In this document: in pieces, positions 10,504 to 22,256 of the stretch
How the letters are laid out: each line of letters opens with the position of its first letter
How positions within the stretch are numbered: the stretch's first letter is position 1
From: Leucaena leucocephala
Taxonomy: Eukaryota; Streptophyta; Magnoliopsida; Fabales; Fabaceae
DNA: 64,000 nucleotides
Direction of reading: 5' to 3'
Assembly: GCA_037074615.1 (NCBI GenBank)
Contig: CM073520.1
Span: forward strand, 31,057,527 to 31,121,526
The notes under the pieces: model-generated
The model's database searches: none
Told to the model about the DNA's origin: nothing
Seen by the model: only the letters and a program-made list of their open reading frames with translations
Program-made: the position numbers and the translations under genes

Positions 10504-12592
10504 TCAATTTCTGGGTTCGTCATTGTTTATGGGTGGCTTGCGGTGAGCCTTTCCCTCGTAATCCATGTGTATGAAGTCCATAACCTCTTCTTCAGAACCC
10601 CTCTTGACTTTCTCTTCTTCGTCTTTTTGAGTATTATTTCCTTCATCTTCATGTGCTTGAGGTTCTTCTTCAGAGATTTGTGAATACTTTGGGAGATTAC
10701 GTGCAATGCTCTGATAATCGTCCTTCTTCTGTGAATGTTTGAAATAAAATTAGTGATATAGTTTTAATGGCTTTCATATATATATATATATGTATTGGTA
10801 TTATCTAGGCGGTATTCCTCAACTTGCAGATATCTAGAGATCAATTTTTATGAGGTGTAGAAATAACCGAAGTAGATTTTGCTTCTCCTAATAAAATATT
10901 TTCTAAGCACATGGCTTGATGTGAACCTAGGACATCATATTTAAGGCCCGAACCATCTACCAACTAAGCTATGTTTTGTTGATATATATACGATCGCTAG
11001 ATGCTGAAGAAGATCAGAAAGAAAAAAGAATTGTGTTGGTGTATGCGTATATATTAACTACCAACAAGAGTGAATTTAATAGAAATGACTAGTTTCTTAT
11101 AATATAATAAATTAAATTTTAAATTTTTATTGAGAGGTATTTATATTTAGTGTCTGATACTATCTTAAATATAATTGCTTCTAATAGGATGATGCCTATA
11201 CCTAAAATATATATATGTGTGTGTACATATATATGTTAACTAACCTGATCGTCTCTTTCTCGTAAGAGTACCATAGACTTGTTCAAAGTATCATCATCCT
11301 CAGCTGCAGAATATAGGACCACACAAAAATGATTATCATAATTACAATATATAAAACACGATACTAAAACATGTACACTTCTAATTAACCAATTAGCTGA
11401 CACAAATAACGATACAATTTTCAAAAGCAATGTCATATATATATATAAGATATGAAAAAAAAACTTGTCATCCGCGAAAATCAATAATTTCTGGTACAAG
11501 CATGATATTATATTCAAGAGCAAGTTGGTATGTGTGTGTGTGTGTATGCACACACAAGCATACAAATAAATATATACAAGCATGAGGATATCATATTTGG
11601 GTATGTGGTGACTAGGCCCATGATAATCAGCAGTAAAAGCTACAAAACCACCCATATGGAACTTTCTGGTGATGGTGGTGGTGGGTGAAATAGAAGAAGA
11701 AAAAGAAGAAAAAGTACTTTTGTTGTGGTCCACTTTACATTTTACATTTATACTTCCCTCCCTTTCAAAGTCACATATTCCATCAGAATAGGTTGCACCT
11801 GAAATCTTTCTTGCAGTGGTCCTTCTTCCTCCTCCTTCTGATGATGAACCTTTTTCTTCTTTCACCATATTTGATTCTTTATTATTATGAATCACCTTTG
11901 ATTTCTTCCTTCCAAACCCTAGCTTCCTCACATGGTACTTATGAGCTTCTCTTCCATCAGCTGTTTCCTGTGCAAAAAATCATTACACAAAATTCACATT
12001 AGAAATCAAATACTATAACGTCGTCTCAGCTTAGCTCAGGTGATAAGAGTGAGGTGGGATATGCATAATTGATACCCTTTTAACCTAACCCGGGGAAAAA
12101 GCCAAATACTATATGTTTTAGTACAATAATTGAAACCCAGATTAAAGGAGTTTGCTTAGTGGCGAAATGTTCAATTAAGTCGATAGATTAATGTACCTCA
12201 GGCTGTTAATGTCTACCTTCTAAATCGAAAAGCAATTGACCGGTATGGCCATAAAATTGCTTGGAAGAGAAATAGCTCAAAGAAAGTCTAAGGAGGCGTT
12301 TTAATGACAGTAAAAATTTGTCATTAAACCCACCTTTTTAGCGGACGTGAAGCTAATTCTAGTGGCCTCATCAAGCTCCTTTTGTTTCTCTATTTGATCA
12401 CCTGAAGATTTTGAAAATATATAGAATAATCATTCAATCTGTATAGTTTCATGTTTCATTTTGGAAGTAATAAATAAAGAGAGAAATCAAGAGATCATTA
12501 CCTAGAATATCTATTGCAGAAGAGTGCCCTAGGGCATTTATAACAAAGAGAAATCCCAGAAATAATCTAACTAGCTTAGAGTTCTTCTTCAT
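10504..12592 (-). CDS. RGF/GOLVEN/CLEL secreted peptide precursor (203 aa as spliced)
   Basis: The gene encodes a precursor of a secreted, tyrosine-sulfated signalling peptide of the root meristem growth factor family. Five exons keep one frame: 12592-12502, 12401-12334, 11967-11799, 11303-11245 and 10728-10504, all with GT-AG borders. Residues 1-26 form a signal peptide (MKKNSK, then a hydrophobic core ending HSSA). The middle is charged and low-complexity (Lys/Ser/Glu-rich). The C terminus reads MDYEGKAHRKPPINN at residues 184-198 and ends five residues later; Asp-Tyr as sulfation site and the PPxN end are the family hallmarks. The ATG follows a purine-rich leader and a TATA-like CTATATAG about 100 bp upstream. 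Intron 3 (11304-11798) is a stop-free multiple of three and encodes a second RGF-like motif. The family binds RGI/RGFR receptor kinases and controls root meristem and gravitropic growth. Family call is firm; exon 3's donor is my choice among several. Confidence 0.82.
10903..10973 (-). other. tRNA-like/SINE-like remnant in intron 4 of the RGF gene
   Basis: The minus strand has TAGCTTAGTTGGTAGA, a good box A, and about 25 bases on AGGTTCACATC, a weak box B. It has no credible anticodon stem, so it is more likely a SINE head or tRNA relic than a gene. A weaker box-A-like word lies on the plus strand in intron 2 near 12028. Confidence 0.35.
11304..11798 (-). other. Exitron-like intron 3 of the RGF gene with a second RGF-like motif
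   Basis: The intron is 495 nt (165 codons), has a strong CAG|GTGCAA donor and TGCAG acceptor, and is free of stops in the frame of both neighbouring exons. Retention would give a 368-residue protein. It encodes FVAFTADYHGPSHHIPKYD at about 11646-11590; DYHGPSHHIPKYD has the 13-residue RGF spacing but Ile in place of the first Pro and Asp in place of the final Asn. After it come hydrophobic, Tyr/Ile-rich residues typical of intron DNA. A (TG)n run lies at 11528-11546. Confidence 0.6.
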
Positions 12593-12691
12593 CTTGAGTA
12601 TTTTCTTCTTCTTTTCCTTCTTCTTCTTCTGTTACGGATGTGTAACACTTTTTGCAAACTGAAAGAGAAAATCTTAGAAGCAAAACCTGAG

Positions 12692-12700
12692 GCTATATAG
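12692..12700 (-). promoter_or_regulatory. Probable TATA box of the RGF gene
   Basis: Minus strand CTATATAGCC about 100 bp upstream of the start codon, followed by an A/G-rich leader with AAGAAG repeats. Position and context fit a plant TATA box; the transcription start is not known. Confidence 0.5.
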
Positions 12701-13938
12701 ATGGGTTACACCAACCCAAGCCAAAGCTAGGGTTCCGACACCTGTTCGTCTAACCATTATATTATTCCTTGGTATGTGGAAAAAGCTTAGGGAAGCTCAA
12801 GACCAGATGAATATATTAATCAAAATATTATTTTTTAAAACAACATGAAAATTACAAAAGCATTATAAAAGAGTGATTTCCTCAACCTCAAGTTTGAACA
12901 AGATTTTATCTGCTTTGAACTGAATCAAACTCTAGTCATAAAAAGTCATAATTTGTTCTTGATTTACATATATATATATTGTCTGTTTTTTTTCTTCTTG
13001 TCTGTTAGGACGTATAATAATATATTAAAGCTTCAGTCACACAGCGAATCTGTAAATTATTTTATCAGTCAGTGATCTTCTTGCGTCCATCAAGATATCA
13101 TTCACGCTACATATTTTTAAATTCTTTTTTATTTAATTAAGGGTATCTTTAAGCCACTTTGTACCTAAAACTAATCACCCTTTCAAGGTTTAGGGCGCAA
13201 AAAATTTTCACATCTCAACAAATTCACTTATCAGGAGTCAAACTTGTATTCTCTTCTTTAGTAAAGTGGCTTATCACCTCAACCAAATGGTTGATCATAT
13301 TTTTAAATTTTATTATAAATTAGTGAGAATTAATACAAAAAATTAAAATATTTTCATATGATTCTCTCTGGTATAAACTGGTTGATAAATCTGTTTTAGT
13401 CCAAGTCATACCAAAGTAACTGCAGCCATGTCCTCTAGTCAAATATATACCAAGTGGCGAGGAATATGACCACCTTAAGCAAACGAGATTAAGAAAAATA
13501 TTAATTAACCGTTATTTTGTCCATGTATAAGTTGTAAAATAATGAGAAATTTGCAAATTTGCTAATATTTTGATACAGTAGATTAATACTCGACCATTGT
13601 TCCAATGGGAAAATTAAAGGAAACTCTGACCAATATTGTTTTTACCCTTTTCAAAATATGAATATAATATCTTGGGTGACATAGTCGAATTAGACAAAGT
13701 AAAGCTAGGTGAAAGTAAAAATACCTTTTTACAAATCAATTTATTAAGAGAAATAATAAAAATAATAAAAACATAACAAAATGACTTCTTTTTTTTATTT
13801 TTTCAATATAACTACTCTAAGTATAAAATGATCACAGTTACTATAATATTGCCTAATAAATGTGACAAAATCCCTTAAATAAATATAAAATAATATAAAA
13901 AATATAGATTCATCACTAGGATACTTCTACCAGACAAA
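12701..13938. other. Upstream intergenic DNA of the RGF gene
   Basis: AT-rich DNA with no recognised gene. The first few hundred bases probably hold the promoter. Near 13130-13310 there is a repeat-like stretch (TTAAGCCACTTTGTACC and AAAGTGGCTTATCACCTC) of unknown family. Confidence 0.35.
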
Positions 13939-14411
13939 GTGTGTGTTTGGAAAAAAAATTCAAATGGGCTTATAGACAGCTTATGGAAAAAGGTTTTTCT
14001 AGAAGAACTTATGGAAAAAAAAGTGATTTTAAATAAATGAGTATTTGGATAGTTATTTGTAGAAGGGGTTTTATGATCGGCAAATGACCAAAAAGGGTAT
14101 GAGTATTAAATGAGGAGAGATAAGATATGAGAGTAGAGAGGAGAGAGAGTGTAAGAAAGAAAAGAGAGAGAAAGTAGGAGAGAGGGTGTAAAAAAAAGTA
14201 TGGGTAATATAGTAATTGGTTAGTTTATAAGCTCTTTTACTGTTCCATAAACTGCTCTGATCAGCTTATCTGAAACCTTAGTTTTAAACCATGGTTTAGT
14301 CCAAAAGCCCGTTTGAACAAATATGGCTATTTGTTTTAAAATTTTTCCAAACTGAGGTTTGGGCCCAAAAGCTATTAGAAACCACGTTTGGAGTGGTTTC
14401 CAAACAGGCCC
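13939..14411 (-). mobile_element. MITE copy B (same family as 8939, inverted)
   Basis: Starts GTGTGTTTGGAAAA and ends TTTCCAAACAGGCCC. The family's CT-rich block appears here as GAGAGAGG-rich DNA (14110-14190), showing opposite orientation. No clear target duplication. Confidence 0.75.
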
Positions 14412-14638
14412 AAAATGAGTCTTCTTATCCCTTAGATATCATATTAGGGCTGAACTCTTCTTTTATTATAATGTTTATAGATATCTTTATATTGAAAACA
14501 ATTATATTTGAAGTATGATCGAGTATTAAATATGTGCACCTCTCTTAGTATGATTTTAAATATTAATTTATCATATTTTAATAAATTAGTCCCTTGTACA
14601 AAACCCAACTCTCATTGATTTCTTTTAATACAAATTAA

Positions 14639-15271
14639 GGCTTTGTTTGGTTGGGGGGTTTTGGAGGGGAGGGGAGGAGAAAATGTGTTTGGTTGAGAAA
14701 AATAGAGGGGAGGGGATATTTTTTGTTCATATGTGCTCCCCTCCCCTCCCTCTCCTCCCCTCCCCTCCAAAAGTGGGGGTTTTTGGAGGGGAGAGAAAAT
14801 TTTTAACCATTTATGACCAAATTGCCCCTTATATATTTTTAATATTCTAATTGTATCCTTAAGCCTTTTCTTTATTTTTCTTACACCTAATTTTTTTTAA
14901 TTGCTAAAACTTAATAAACATAATAAATTATTTATATATTATATTAAAATATATAATAATTATAAAATTAATAAGAAATAATATTAAAATTTTATCATAT
15001 TTTTTATTTTTTTAATTTTATTATATATATAAATGAGATAAAAAAAATTTAAGATTTATAAATTAAAAAAAAATTGATATGAATATTATAAATAAAGAGT
15101 AAATAAATTTAAATAAAGAGATAAAGGTATATTTGTTAACTTTTAATTAACTCCCCTCCCCTCCCTTTCTAAATCAAATAAAAAATATCATTAATTAACC
15201 TCCCCTATCTTTCCCTCCCCTCCCTTAAATTAACCTAACCTACCCTCCCCTCAATTGAACCAAACAAAGCC
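14639..15271. mobile_element. Tourist-like MITE, 633 bp, TAA target duplication
   Basis: Ends are perfect inverted repeats over GGCTTTGTTTGGTT, and similarity continues inward as G-rich (left) against C-rich (right) tracts. It is flanked by TAA at 14636-14638 and 15272-15274, the 3-bp duplication of PIF/Harbinger elements. The inner part is AT-rich without coding capacity; the small open frame at its left end is only the purine-rich terminal repeat. Confidence 0.85.
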
Positions 15272-18100
15272 TAAAGGAAAGGGAAAAGCCAGAATGGTCG
15301 ACAGCTAGGGTACTGTGACTAAAATACGTATCAATATATGAAGATGTTTTCAATCATCGTCAAGACGAGCTTTTATAATCTAAAAACATGCTCGTAAGTA
15401 ACCTCCCAATTTCACATAAAATCCCTCTTATATCTATTCTCTACCACTAAATTGAAGACAAGGTGATTTCTATTATTGACATTCCCCATATCGTAAAGGG
15501 CTTCCATAGAATTAATATGTACCTCTCTTCAATTCCTCTCCCTCCCTCCCTCTCTCTCTCTAGTAAGTAAATTTTGAAGAACGTTTACTAGCTAAGCTAC
15601 ATGAACTAGGTTAATTTGTCCACTAGCAAAACGAATCGTACACTGAACTTCCACATCAATCAATCTTAATGTGCGGAAAGATACGAATACACCCAAAGCA
15701 AAGCATATATCATCGTGTAAGAGGAGACTGATGAGTTGATCTATGTATGTAGTGTAGGGCATAGTTCCCAAAGAAGGGCATGAGAAGAAGCATCAAACGA
15801 AGAGCCAGAGAGACATGAGAAAGTGATTGTGCATAGAATTACGAAACTCCAACACTCTTTTTAACGACCTATCATTTTAAACTAAACTAACATAGTTATA
15901 TATATGTTGATTGGAAGTAACGAGTAACTTGATATATTTCTTTTCCAAATTTAGTTCCGAGTTTGATGAGCTTTATGGGAGAATGAAAAAGGAAAACAAA
16001 TCATACCAGCAAACTATTAATTAAGGTGATAAGCATATCACTTTATAAGGAAAATACAAGTTTAAATTCCATGAAATGCACTTGTTAGAATAGATAAAAA
16101 CCTTTTAGGCTCTAAACTTCAAAAGGGATTACATTAGTCTCAAGCCCAAAGTAGCTTGGGAATACTTTTAATTAAATTGGAAAAGGAATAAAAGAGAAAA
16201 AAATCATGTTACAAGAGCTAGCTTCCTCTTATTTATAAGTCTGATAGAGCTTGGATTTAGATTTGTTAATAAGACTCAATTGTCTACTCTACCCTCTTCA
16301 TTTGGCACCTGTCTTTTTTTGTACATTTTCTAAAAGATAAAAGATAAAATCAAATCTTAAAAGATAAAAGGAAAAAATATTAAAGAGAAAAATCAAATCT
16401 TTAATTTAAGAGTCTATCATAAAGTCAAAATAACTTTGTTGACAGGAAAAATGCGATATTTTTTCAAGTAAAGTTTCATGTTTAAACTTTGCTAATAGAG
16501 AACAGTCTCGTTACAAGAGAATCCTCCTATTTAAAGTCTGATACAGTTTGTACCTATATTACATCTTTTTTTACCTAATATAAAAGTTAATTAATTAATT
16601 TAGATAAATTAAGGCAACTAAATAAATCAATTAATTATAACAAATATAAGAATTAGTTGAATAATTTTAATATATTAAAAAGTTATAATATGAATTTATT
16701 TTAAAAAGTTAGATTTAGTCATAATAAACTGATTTATTTAGTTTTTTTAATCAACTTAAATTAATCAACTAACTCTTATATTAAGGATCGATAAGAGTAT
16801 TAGCTAGTATTTTTCTTTGGAATCAAGAAAAATGAAATTTAATGAAAATAAGATTTACAAATTTCAACCAAAAATATAAAAGAAACGTATTTATCGTTGA
16901 GTTATTAAGATGGAAACGAATTAATTAAGTTGATTATTTTATTGCAAGAGTTTTAAACACGAGGGCGTGGCCTCCAACTTCATGCAAGTGGTCACTCTCT
17001 TGAGAACAGTGTGAAGTGTGAGTCATGGCTTTATAAAGTCGGTTTCTAAATTAATTATTAAAAAATTAAATAGTTTTACATTCAACGACATGTATGTTGG
17101 TCTGACTCATTTGACTCATCACTTCATCTTCTATTTAAAGCTTTCACCAAAAGAAAATAAAGCTGTATAGTTTGGCTTTTTACATGAATAGGGTTAATTT
17201 TATTATTGAGTTTAAAGTTACTTATAGTCACAGAACTAAATTTTATTTATTTAACCCCTCAGTGGAAGTTCTATCCTTTACCTACTCACTAAGATGGATG
17301 TTTATTTGTTCACAATATATCTTCCACAACACATCAATTTTTGCAAAATATATTTTTGAAAATCAAAGGGAAATTTCCACACAAATACCACTTTAAATTT
17401 AAAATCTTAAACTAAAACGTTTTACAAAAATATATTGTTATTTGCTTATTTTAAAATTCAAGTGGTACTTTTGTGGAATTTTTCCAAAATCAAATCTATG
17501 ATCATGACTCTGACCTAAATTTTGTGTGTGTAAAGGCCAACAAATGCAACACCAACTCTTCCCCTTTGCACGAATAACATTGCAAATACACCCACATGCA
17601 ATGTGTTAGGAAGCTAGTCTTTTCATATATAAACCAAATAAATTGTGATGCTTTCTGTTAAAAGGAAATGGTCAAATCTGCCTTTTTAGACAATGGGGTT
17701 GGCCTCTACTAAGGGGAAAATATATATGAGCATAAAATCTGTAAACATGAGAGAGTTAAGTTTGACTTAAAATTACATTCTAAATAGTTCAAGATAATTA
17801 AGAAAATATAAGGATATATGTGAGTTCAAGGTACTATTTGTTTAATATAAGATGTGGACTGTATATATCTCCAATACAAATTTATATAATCTCATATAAG
17901 ATACTATTAAAAGATTATAAATAATGCAAATCATTCACAAAGCCAAATGAGCAATGCCGCTTGCATTAGACTCTATGTTTTTCTTTCTTTTATTATTATC
18001 ATTTTTATTTTTATCTCTTCTCTTTCATTTCCCTTATAAATTGTATAATACATATATATATATATATATCATTCAGTCAAAAGCTTTCTATTACATTTAA
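15272..18100. other. AT-rich intergenic DNA without recognised genes
   Basis: Simple AT-rich DNA. A CT run at 15535-15560, two near-duplicate stretches about failing to cross-match genes (AAGATAAAA words at 16330-16380), and a short (AT)n at 18053-18070 are the only structure seen. Open frames such as 17172-17396 have no family resemblance and no coding bias. Confidence 0.4.
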
Positions 18101-19593
18101 ATATGTGTATTTGAAACAACCTTAAACCGATGTCACCTTGGGGTTACTTCAAAAATTTAAACTAAGGATTGCGTATAGTGCAACCTTGGGTCGTTCTCTC
18201 TGAGGAGCCAAAATGTGAAATTAAATTTCTAAGTAACTAAATGCAATGCAACCTAAATTAGAAAATGAGATTTATTTTGATTGACTAACAGCTAAATGCA
18301 AAGAATTAAATATATTTAAAAAAATATTTTTGGTATTTTTAGTTTAAAGAAAGGAATAATGAGTGCTAATGAGTGAAAAAAATAAATTCAAAGATAATTA
18401 ATAATAATAAAAGCAATCCTCCAATTCAATAACGCAGGCAATCATGGCTTCAACAGATATGTGAGTTTTAAATAATAAATTAAGAATTATAATTAAGCTT
18501 TTATTAAAACAACCGAGCCACCTCGAATTGTCATAAAATATTTTCTAAATTCTAATTTATTAACTGCTACCAGAATAATAAAATATGACTAAAGATATTA
18601 AAAATTAATACTTAATTATAACTCAATAATTCATAAAATAGAATTAAGCTAACAAGAGACACAACGATCCAATAATTCAAGTCACCTTGAAAAATTATAA
18701 AATATTCACGATAATCTCAATACAATGTTTGATCTAGATCAAAGTAAATGAAATTAAAGTTAATTAAAGATTAATGTCAAATGTCAAGCAAAAACTCAGT
18801 CACAATAATCCTCAATAAATACAAATAAATCATTCTATACATTCCTAATAATTATAAAATTAATCCTAAGACCTAGGAGTCATAATATAATTATTAGGTA
18901 GAGAATTAGAGTAACTTATACTCCCCTTTGAGATCTCAAGCTCATGCCTTTATCATTGAATTAGAGAATTAGGATGAACTAGCCACGTCTAACCATCACT
19001 GAACCATCCTGATTGCTATTATTTGGAGTCTTCCGTGAGAGGGAAGGAAAGTGGATGGAGTGGAGATGATAAAAGGATAGAGGTGTAATCACCACATGCA
19101 TGGAATGGAAGGTGCTGTGAATATGTGCGTGAGAAAAGTCTCCAATTTCAATAGCGTTCTTGCTGCCGCCCTATGCGTCTCTTGATTCTTTCTTTTCAAT
19201 TCAATTATGCGGCATGCGTGTCTTCCAGGGTGTGTGCGTGAATGGCTTTTTAAAAGCCATAATAAGACAAAACCTAATGGCCAAATCACAAGGTTTGGCC
19301 TATCGGGTCTTATTGTATAATTTCTAATTTTTTTATTCCTTTGTTGTCATTTGTAAATTTCGATTTCTCCTAAATTCCTGAAATATAAAATCATAATAAT
19401 GTAATATCTTTTATTCAAAAAATAATTATTTGGGAGAAATCATAAAAATATGACAATTATGCCCCTATTAAGTACTATTTCAATGTAAGTCATATTAATT
19501 CAATTAGTGCATAAATAATATAATTCAGGACTAAAAAGTTGACAAAAATCCACAAAATTATATGAATAAATATATAAAAATATGGGTTTGTCA
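18101..19593 (-). mobile_element. Probable old LTR or LTR fragment
   Basis: On the minus strand the block starts TGACAAACCCATATTTTTAT at 19593, a start often seen in plant Gypsy LTRs, and carries near 18130-18220 an AGAGAACGACCCAAGG/TTGCACTATACGCAATCC-like segment that recalls the cap-proximal part of such LTRs. The other end is unclear and no target duplication was found (right flank GCATT has no partner beside a TG start). Call rests on pattern memory. Confidence 0.35.
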
Positions 19594-20060
19594 GCATTGC
19601 ATAGTAAAAAAAAATAGTAGTAGTATAATATTATTTAAATAAAAACAAAAATTATGAGTTATAACGTGTTGGTGAAGTTAAATTAATTGTTCGATTTTCA
19701 AAGAAATATTGAAAAACTTGTTTGGCTTTCAAAGACATAAGCACATGCTCTAGTCCTATTATTTGACAACCCTAGGAAAAGATTCCCTTTTAGACTTTCT
19801 CGGTACATATATTTTAAATAAAAAGTTTCCATGGTCAAATCGATTTGAATGAAACTATCTACATTCTATTTTTGAGATATGAAGTGGTGGGAAAGAACAC
19901 ATTCTCCCACGTTATGCTTAACTACCTCTCAAGCTACGTATTGTTCACGATTTTGTGAATAATAATGCAACTTTCCGTATATTGCATATACGTAATATTG
20001 ATTTTGTCTCATTACGTTATTAAGGGCCTGTCTGGATTTTAATTATTAAGTTCTTATTGT
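19594..20060. other. AT-rich spacer
   Basis: Nothing recognised apart from AT-rich DNA and a short GGGCCTGTCTGGATTTTAA word near 20024 that may be one end of a worn MITE. Confidence 0.4.
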
Positions 20061-21113
20061 TGAACAAATGGAGAAATATTTAGGAACATGGGTAGATGCT
20101 AGAAGAAATAGATCAATTATGTATCAAGCCCTCGTCAATACTGTCAAAAATATAATTTCCTTATGGAAAAACTTATTGTTATCGCAGGCCTCGAGACTCA
20201 CTTTTATCAAATATGTCTTATGTTTGGCTAATATTTATCAACTTCCCTATTTCAAGCTCCTACATATTAAACTTTTGGATTACAAGTATACATTGGAGTT
20301 ATCTTTATATTAAAATGACTTAAATCAATTTAATAAGGTTTCACTTAGACATTATACAATACATTCAATCATTTCCTTAAATTATTCAATATGGGACTTC
20401 TATATTCTAATACTATAAAAAAAATTCACTAGCCCTTAATATATCATATATTTAAGTAATTTGATTATATTAAATAAGTTAGTTTAGTTAATTAATATGA
20501 CATATTTTCTTTAAATCACTCAAATTATTTTCCTTAACTATCTTTCATACTTCCTTACTTGATTATTATTGAGTAAGTATCAATAAGGATAATTTGGGTA
20601 AAAAATAATAAAAATAGAAAATATCTCTTATATTGATGATCAATATTAACTCTTCAATTATATCATATATTAAAGATATAATGAGTACTATGCAACCTTA
20701 GATTCTACTTGCATAGATTTATTTTGGGGTTTCTCCCTGGTAGAAAGAAAATTCATCTTTCAAATAATAATGTCTCATATATTTACCCGTGTAAAGGATG
20801 TGAGACTTGGGGTGAGACCAACTAATCAAATCAATCTACCTCTTCTAGCTAAGCAAATTTGAAGGATATTGAATGCTCAAGAAAAATTATCCTCTTGCTG
20901 CCACTATGAAGGTCAAGTACATTGTTATGAATTCAAATTCTTTCATTAAATTCCCTATAAGGCCTCTTGGTTTTGGAAGGGAATGTTTATGGTAGCACCT
21001 GCAGAACGATCGGACGATCCAAGTCACGTTAAAGAATATTGTCCTTAAAATTATCCATGACAACTGGAAAAGATGAAGCGACACTCCTTAAGATTAAATG
21101 GATCATTTTCTTG

Positions 21114-21511
21114 TGATAACAAGGAGAATAGAACTAGAACTCAGAAGGCCACAACTATAACCATAGGAGAGTATGAGCACAAGAGAACTTGCAGACGGTG
21201 TATCCTGCACTCTCTAGCCAATACCCTTTTATAGGCACAATTCATAGAACTCAGAGGCACTAGACACGTCCGAAAACCCGCCCCTCCCCAAGACCGAACG
21301 GACACGTTGAAAAGACAAAGTAATAAGAGGTTTTATGGGTAAGCCTCTTCAACAGAAAAAAAAATTGTAAAATAAAAATATTTCCAGTAAATGGTTTAAC
21401 TCGCACGCATGGGATAATGGCGGAATTTTAACCTAATTTCCCACTGGTGGCTCCTTGTTGGGCTCCCGAGTCCCCTACTCATCTATACCTATTTACTGGC
21501 CCATGATAACA
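21114..21511. mobile_element. Solo LTR, 398 bp, nested in the LINE
   Basis: Starts TGATAACAAGGAG and ends CCCATGATAACA, with a perfect 5-bp duplication TCTTG at 21109-21113 and 21512-21516. It is far more GC-rich than its surroundings and holds a TTTTATAGGC TATA-like word (21228) where an LTR promoter would lie. The octamer TGATAACA is found at both ends. No internal region, hence solo LTR; the short size could also suit a TRIM. Confidence 0.8.
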
Positions 21512-21514
21512 TCT

Positions 21515-21515
<1 letters not shown>

Positions 21516-21554
<39 letters not shown>
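21516..21554. repeat. (AT)n microsatellite
   Basis: Uninterrupted AT dinucleotide run of about 19 repeats directly beside the right target duplication of the solo LTR. Confidence 0.95.
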
Positions 21555-21557
<3 letters not shown>

Positions 21558-22128
21558 CTTTAGTTCTCGCTCTCTTAAGAAATATGAGATTTAGTTTCTT
21601 TGACACACCCACACAATATGCACATATTCACATCAGGGAATTTCTTCAGCATGCAGATTTGATTGTTTCTAAGCTTAATGGAGAGTGGATACTAGTTCTA
21701 ATATCCCTTTGAACCATAAGTTACGGTGTCAAACAAGATCTAATAGTCCTCTTGATGTTAATCAGACATTAACGGTGGTGGCTAATTAATTTAATGAAAG
21801 AAGAAGCAATCCATTGCTACCTATTAAATGGAACTTTCAATTCATTAGAATATTATATGATTCTCAAGTTTACATACAAATAATTACAGGCAAAGATGGT
21901 TTCATAATTTTGATACAGCATATCGACAGCTTCTTATCAACCAAGGCAAGTCTCTTTCTGGACAAATCTATGGAAAATCCAACTTCCATATAAATACTTA
22001 TTATTTATATGGAAATTCTTGAGAGCTTATGTACCAATTAGGGTAACTCTCAGAGCTCATTATCTTAATGTGTCATGGTTATGCCCTTTGGATGTTAGGA
22101 TAAAGAAACTATGGAGCCTTTGTTTTTT

Positions 22129-22256
22129 GGGTAAAAGGGTATTTTTGTCCTAAAAATATTACGGAAATCACTATTTTACTATTAATGTCCATAAAAAAAA
22201 ACTTCCAAGGTAAAATAGTAATTTTCGTAATATTTTAGGGCAAAAATGCTCTTTAA
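22129..22256. mobile_element. Small foldback element (about 125 bp)
   Basis: The left arm GTATTTTTGTCCTAAAAATA and following TTACGGAAATCACTATTTTAC pairs with the right arm GTAAAATAGTAATTTTCG followed by TAATATTTTAGGGCAAAAAT. The loop is an A-run of about 30 bases. Stowaway-like in size, but no TA duplication can be assigned with certainty. Confidence 0.65.

Noticed and set aside
11236..11931. A single-exon 231-codon gene
   Set aside because: It starts at GTG inside exon 3 of the RGF gene and reads through the stop-free intron; splice signals and a signal-peptide exon upstream explain the locus better.
14647..14850. 67-codon Gly/Pro-rich frame
   Set aside because: It is the purine-rich inverted repeat of the MITE at 14639-15271.
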